NCBI GenBank assembly: GCA_035691865.1
Contig: DASSIM010000035.1
Location: forward strand, 1 to 5,220
Reading direction: 5' to 3'
DNA from: Nitrosopolaris sp035691865
GTDB taxonomy: Archaea; Thermoproteota; Nitrososphaeria; Nitrososphaerales; Nitrososphaeraceae
DNA length: 5,220 bases
Below the pieces are notes generated by a model, which did no database searches, had not been told where the DNA came from, and worked only from the letters and a program-made list of their open reading frames with translations. Positions 5,199 to 5,220 of the stretch are shown in pieces (within the stretch, counting starts at the first letter, position 1; every line of letters starts with the position of its first letter). Position numbers and translations under genes: made by a program.

Positions 5199-5220
5199 CA
5201 TGGTCATAACAATTTACCAT

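Noticed and set aside
5191..5220. Nine-codon minus-strand frame ending in TAA at the right edge (tail CYDHAK)
   Set aside because: Could be the end of a gene outside the window, but it is too short to identify or distinguish from chance.
1..5220. Search for CRISPR arrays, transposon ends, tRNA/rRNA genes, integration sites
   Set aside because: No regularly spaced repeats, no terminal inverted repeats or transposase motifs, and no tRNA T-loop in a foldable context; the only GTTCGAA match (1443-1449) is inside rpoK coding sequence.

Overview
The window reads as part of an archaeal chromosome, most likely from the Thaumarchaeota (Nitrososphaeria, ammonia-oxidizer relatives). The support is a TFIIB-type initiation factor, an RNA polymerase K/Rpb6 subunit, ribosomal protein S25e (found in the TACK archaea and eukaryotes, not in bacteria), an archaeal cyclophilin-like domain protein, and a membrane-anchored copper protein of the kind abundant in ammonia-oxidizing archaea. 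The DNA is AT-leaning. Several starts are leaderless, with a TATA box about 26-30 bases ahead of the start codon, and two informational genes begin with TTG. The assignment below phylum level is inference.

Layout, left to right. (1) 1-314, minus: the N-terminal end of carA (carbamoyl-phosphate synthase small subunit), running off the left edge. (2) 315-609: a divergent intergenic region with a possible 42-codon small ORF (minus) and TATA-like elements facing both ways. (3) 610-1122, plus: an amicyanin-like cupredoxin on a single N-terminal membrane anchor. (4) 1183-1692, minus: rpoK with a long Lys/Ser-rich N-terminal extension and no internal Met. (5) 1830-2177, plus: a cyclophilin-like fold protein whose stop codon overlaps that of the next gene. 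(6) 2174-2506, minus: rps25e. (7) 2666-3658, minus: a DHH/DHHA1 phosphoesterase. (8) 3850-4941, minus: a TFB with a zinc ribbon and two cyclin repeats separated by an unusual Ser/Ala/Thr-rich insert. (9) 4942-5220: upstream region with a possible 69-codon ORF (minus) ending 7 bases before tfb.

The five clearest minus-strand genes (carA, rpoK, rps25e, DHH, tfb) are mostly separated by gaps that each hold a promoter-like element, so the window looks like a set of single-gene units rather than one operon. The common theme is information processing (transcription initiation, RNA polymerase, ribosome, nucleotide/RNA turnover), interspersed with pyrimidine/arginine biosynthesis and a copper redox protein. 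A repeated promoter element (GCAMAACTTA plus an A/T tract) appears upstream of carA, rps25e and DHH, with a looser copy upstream of rpoK. It sits 38-40 bases before the start codon in three of the four.

I see no CRISPR array, transposon, tRNA, rRNA, phage gene or obvious defence system. The most interesting points are the shared promoter element, the TFB insert and start region, the RpoK extension with its TTG start, and two small possible ORFs next to carA and tfb. None of these amounts to a demonstrated new system.
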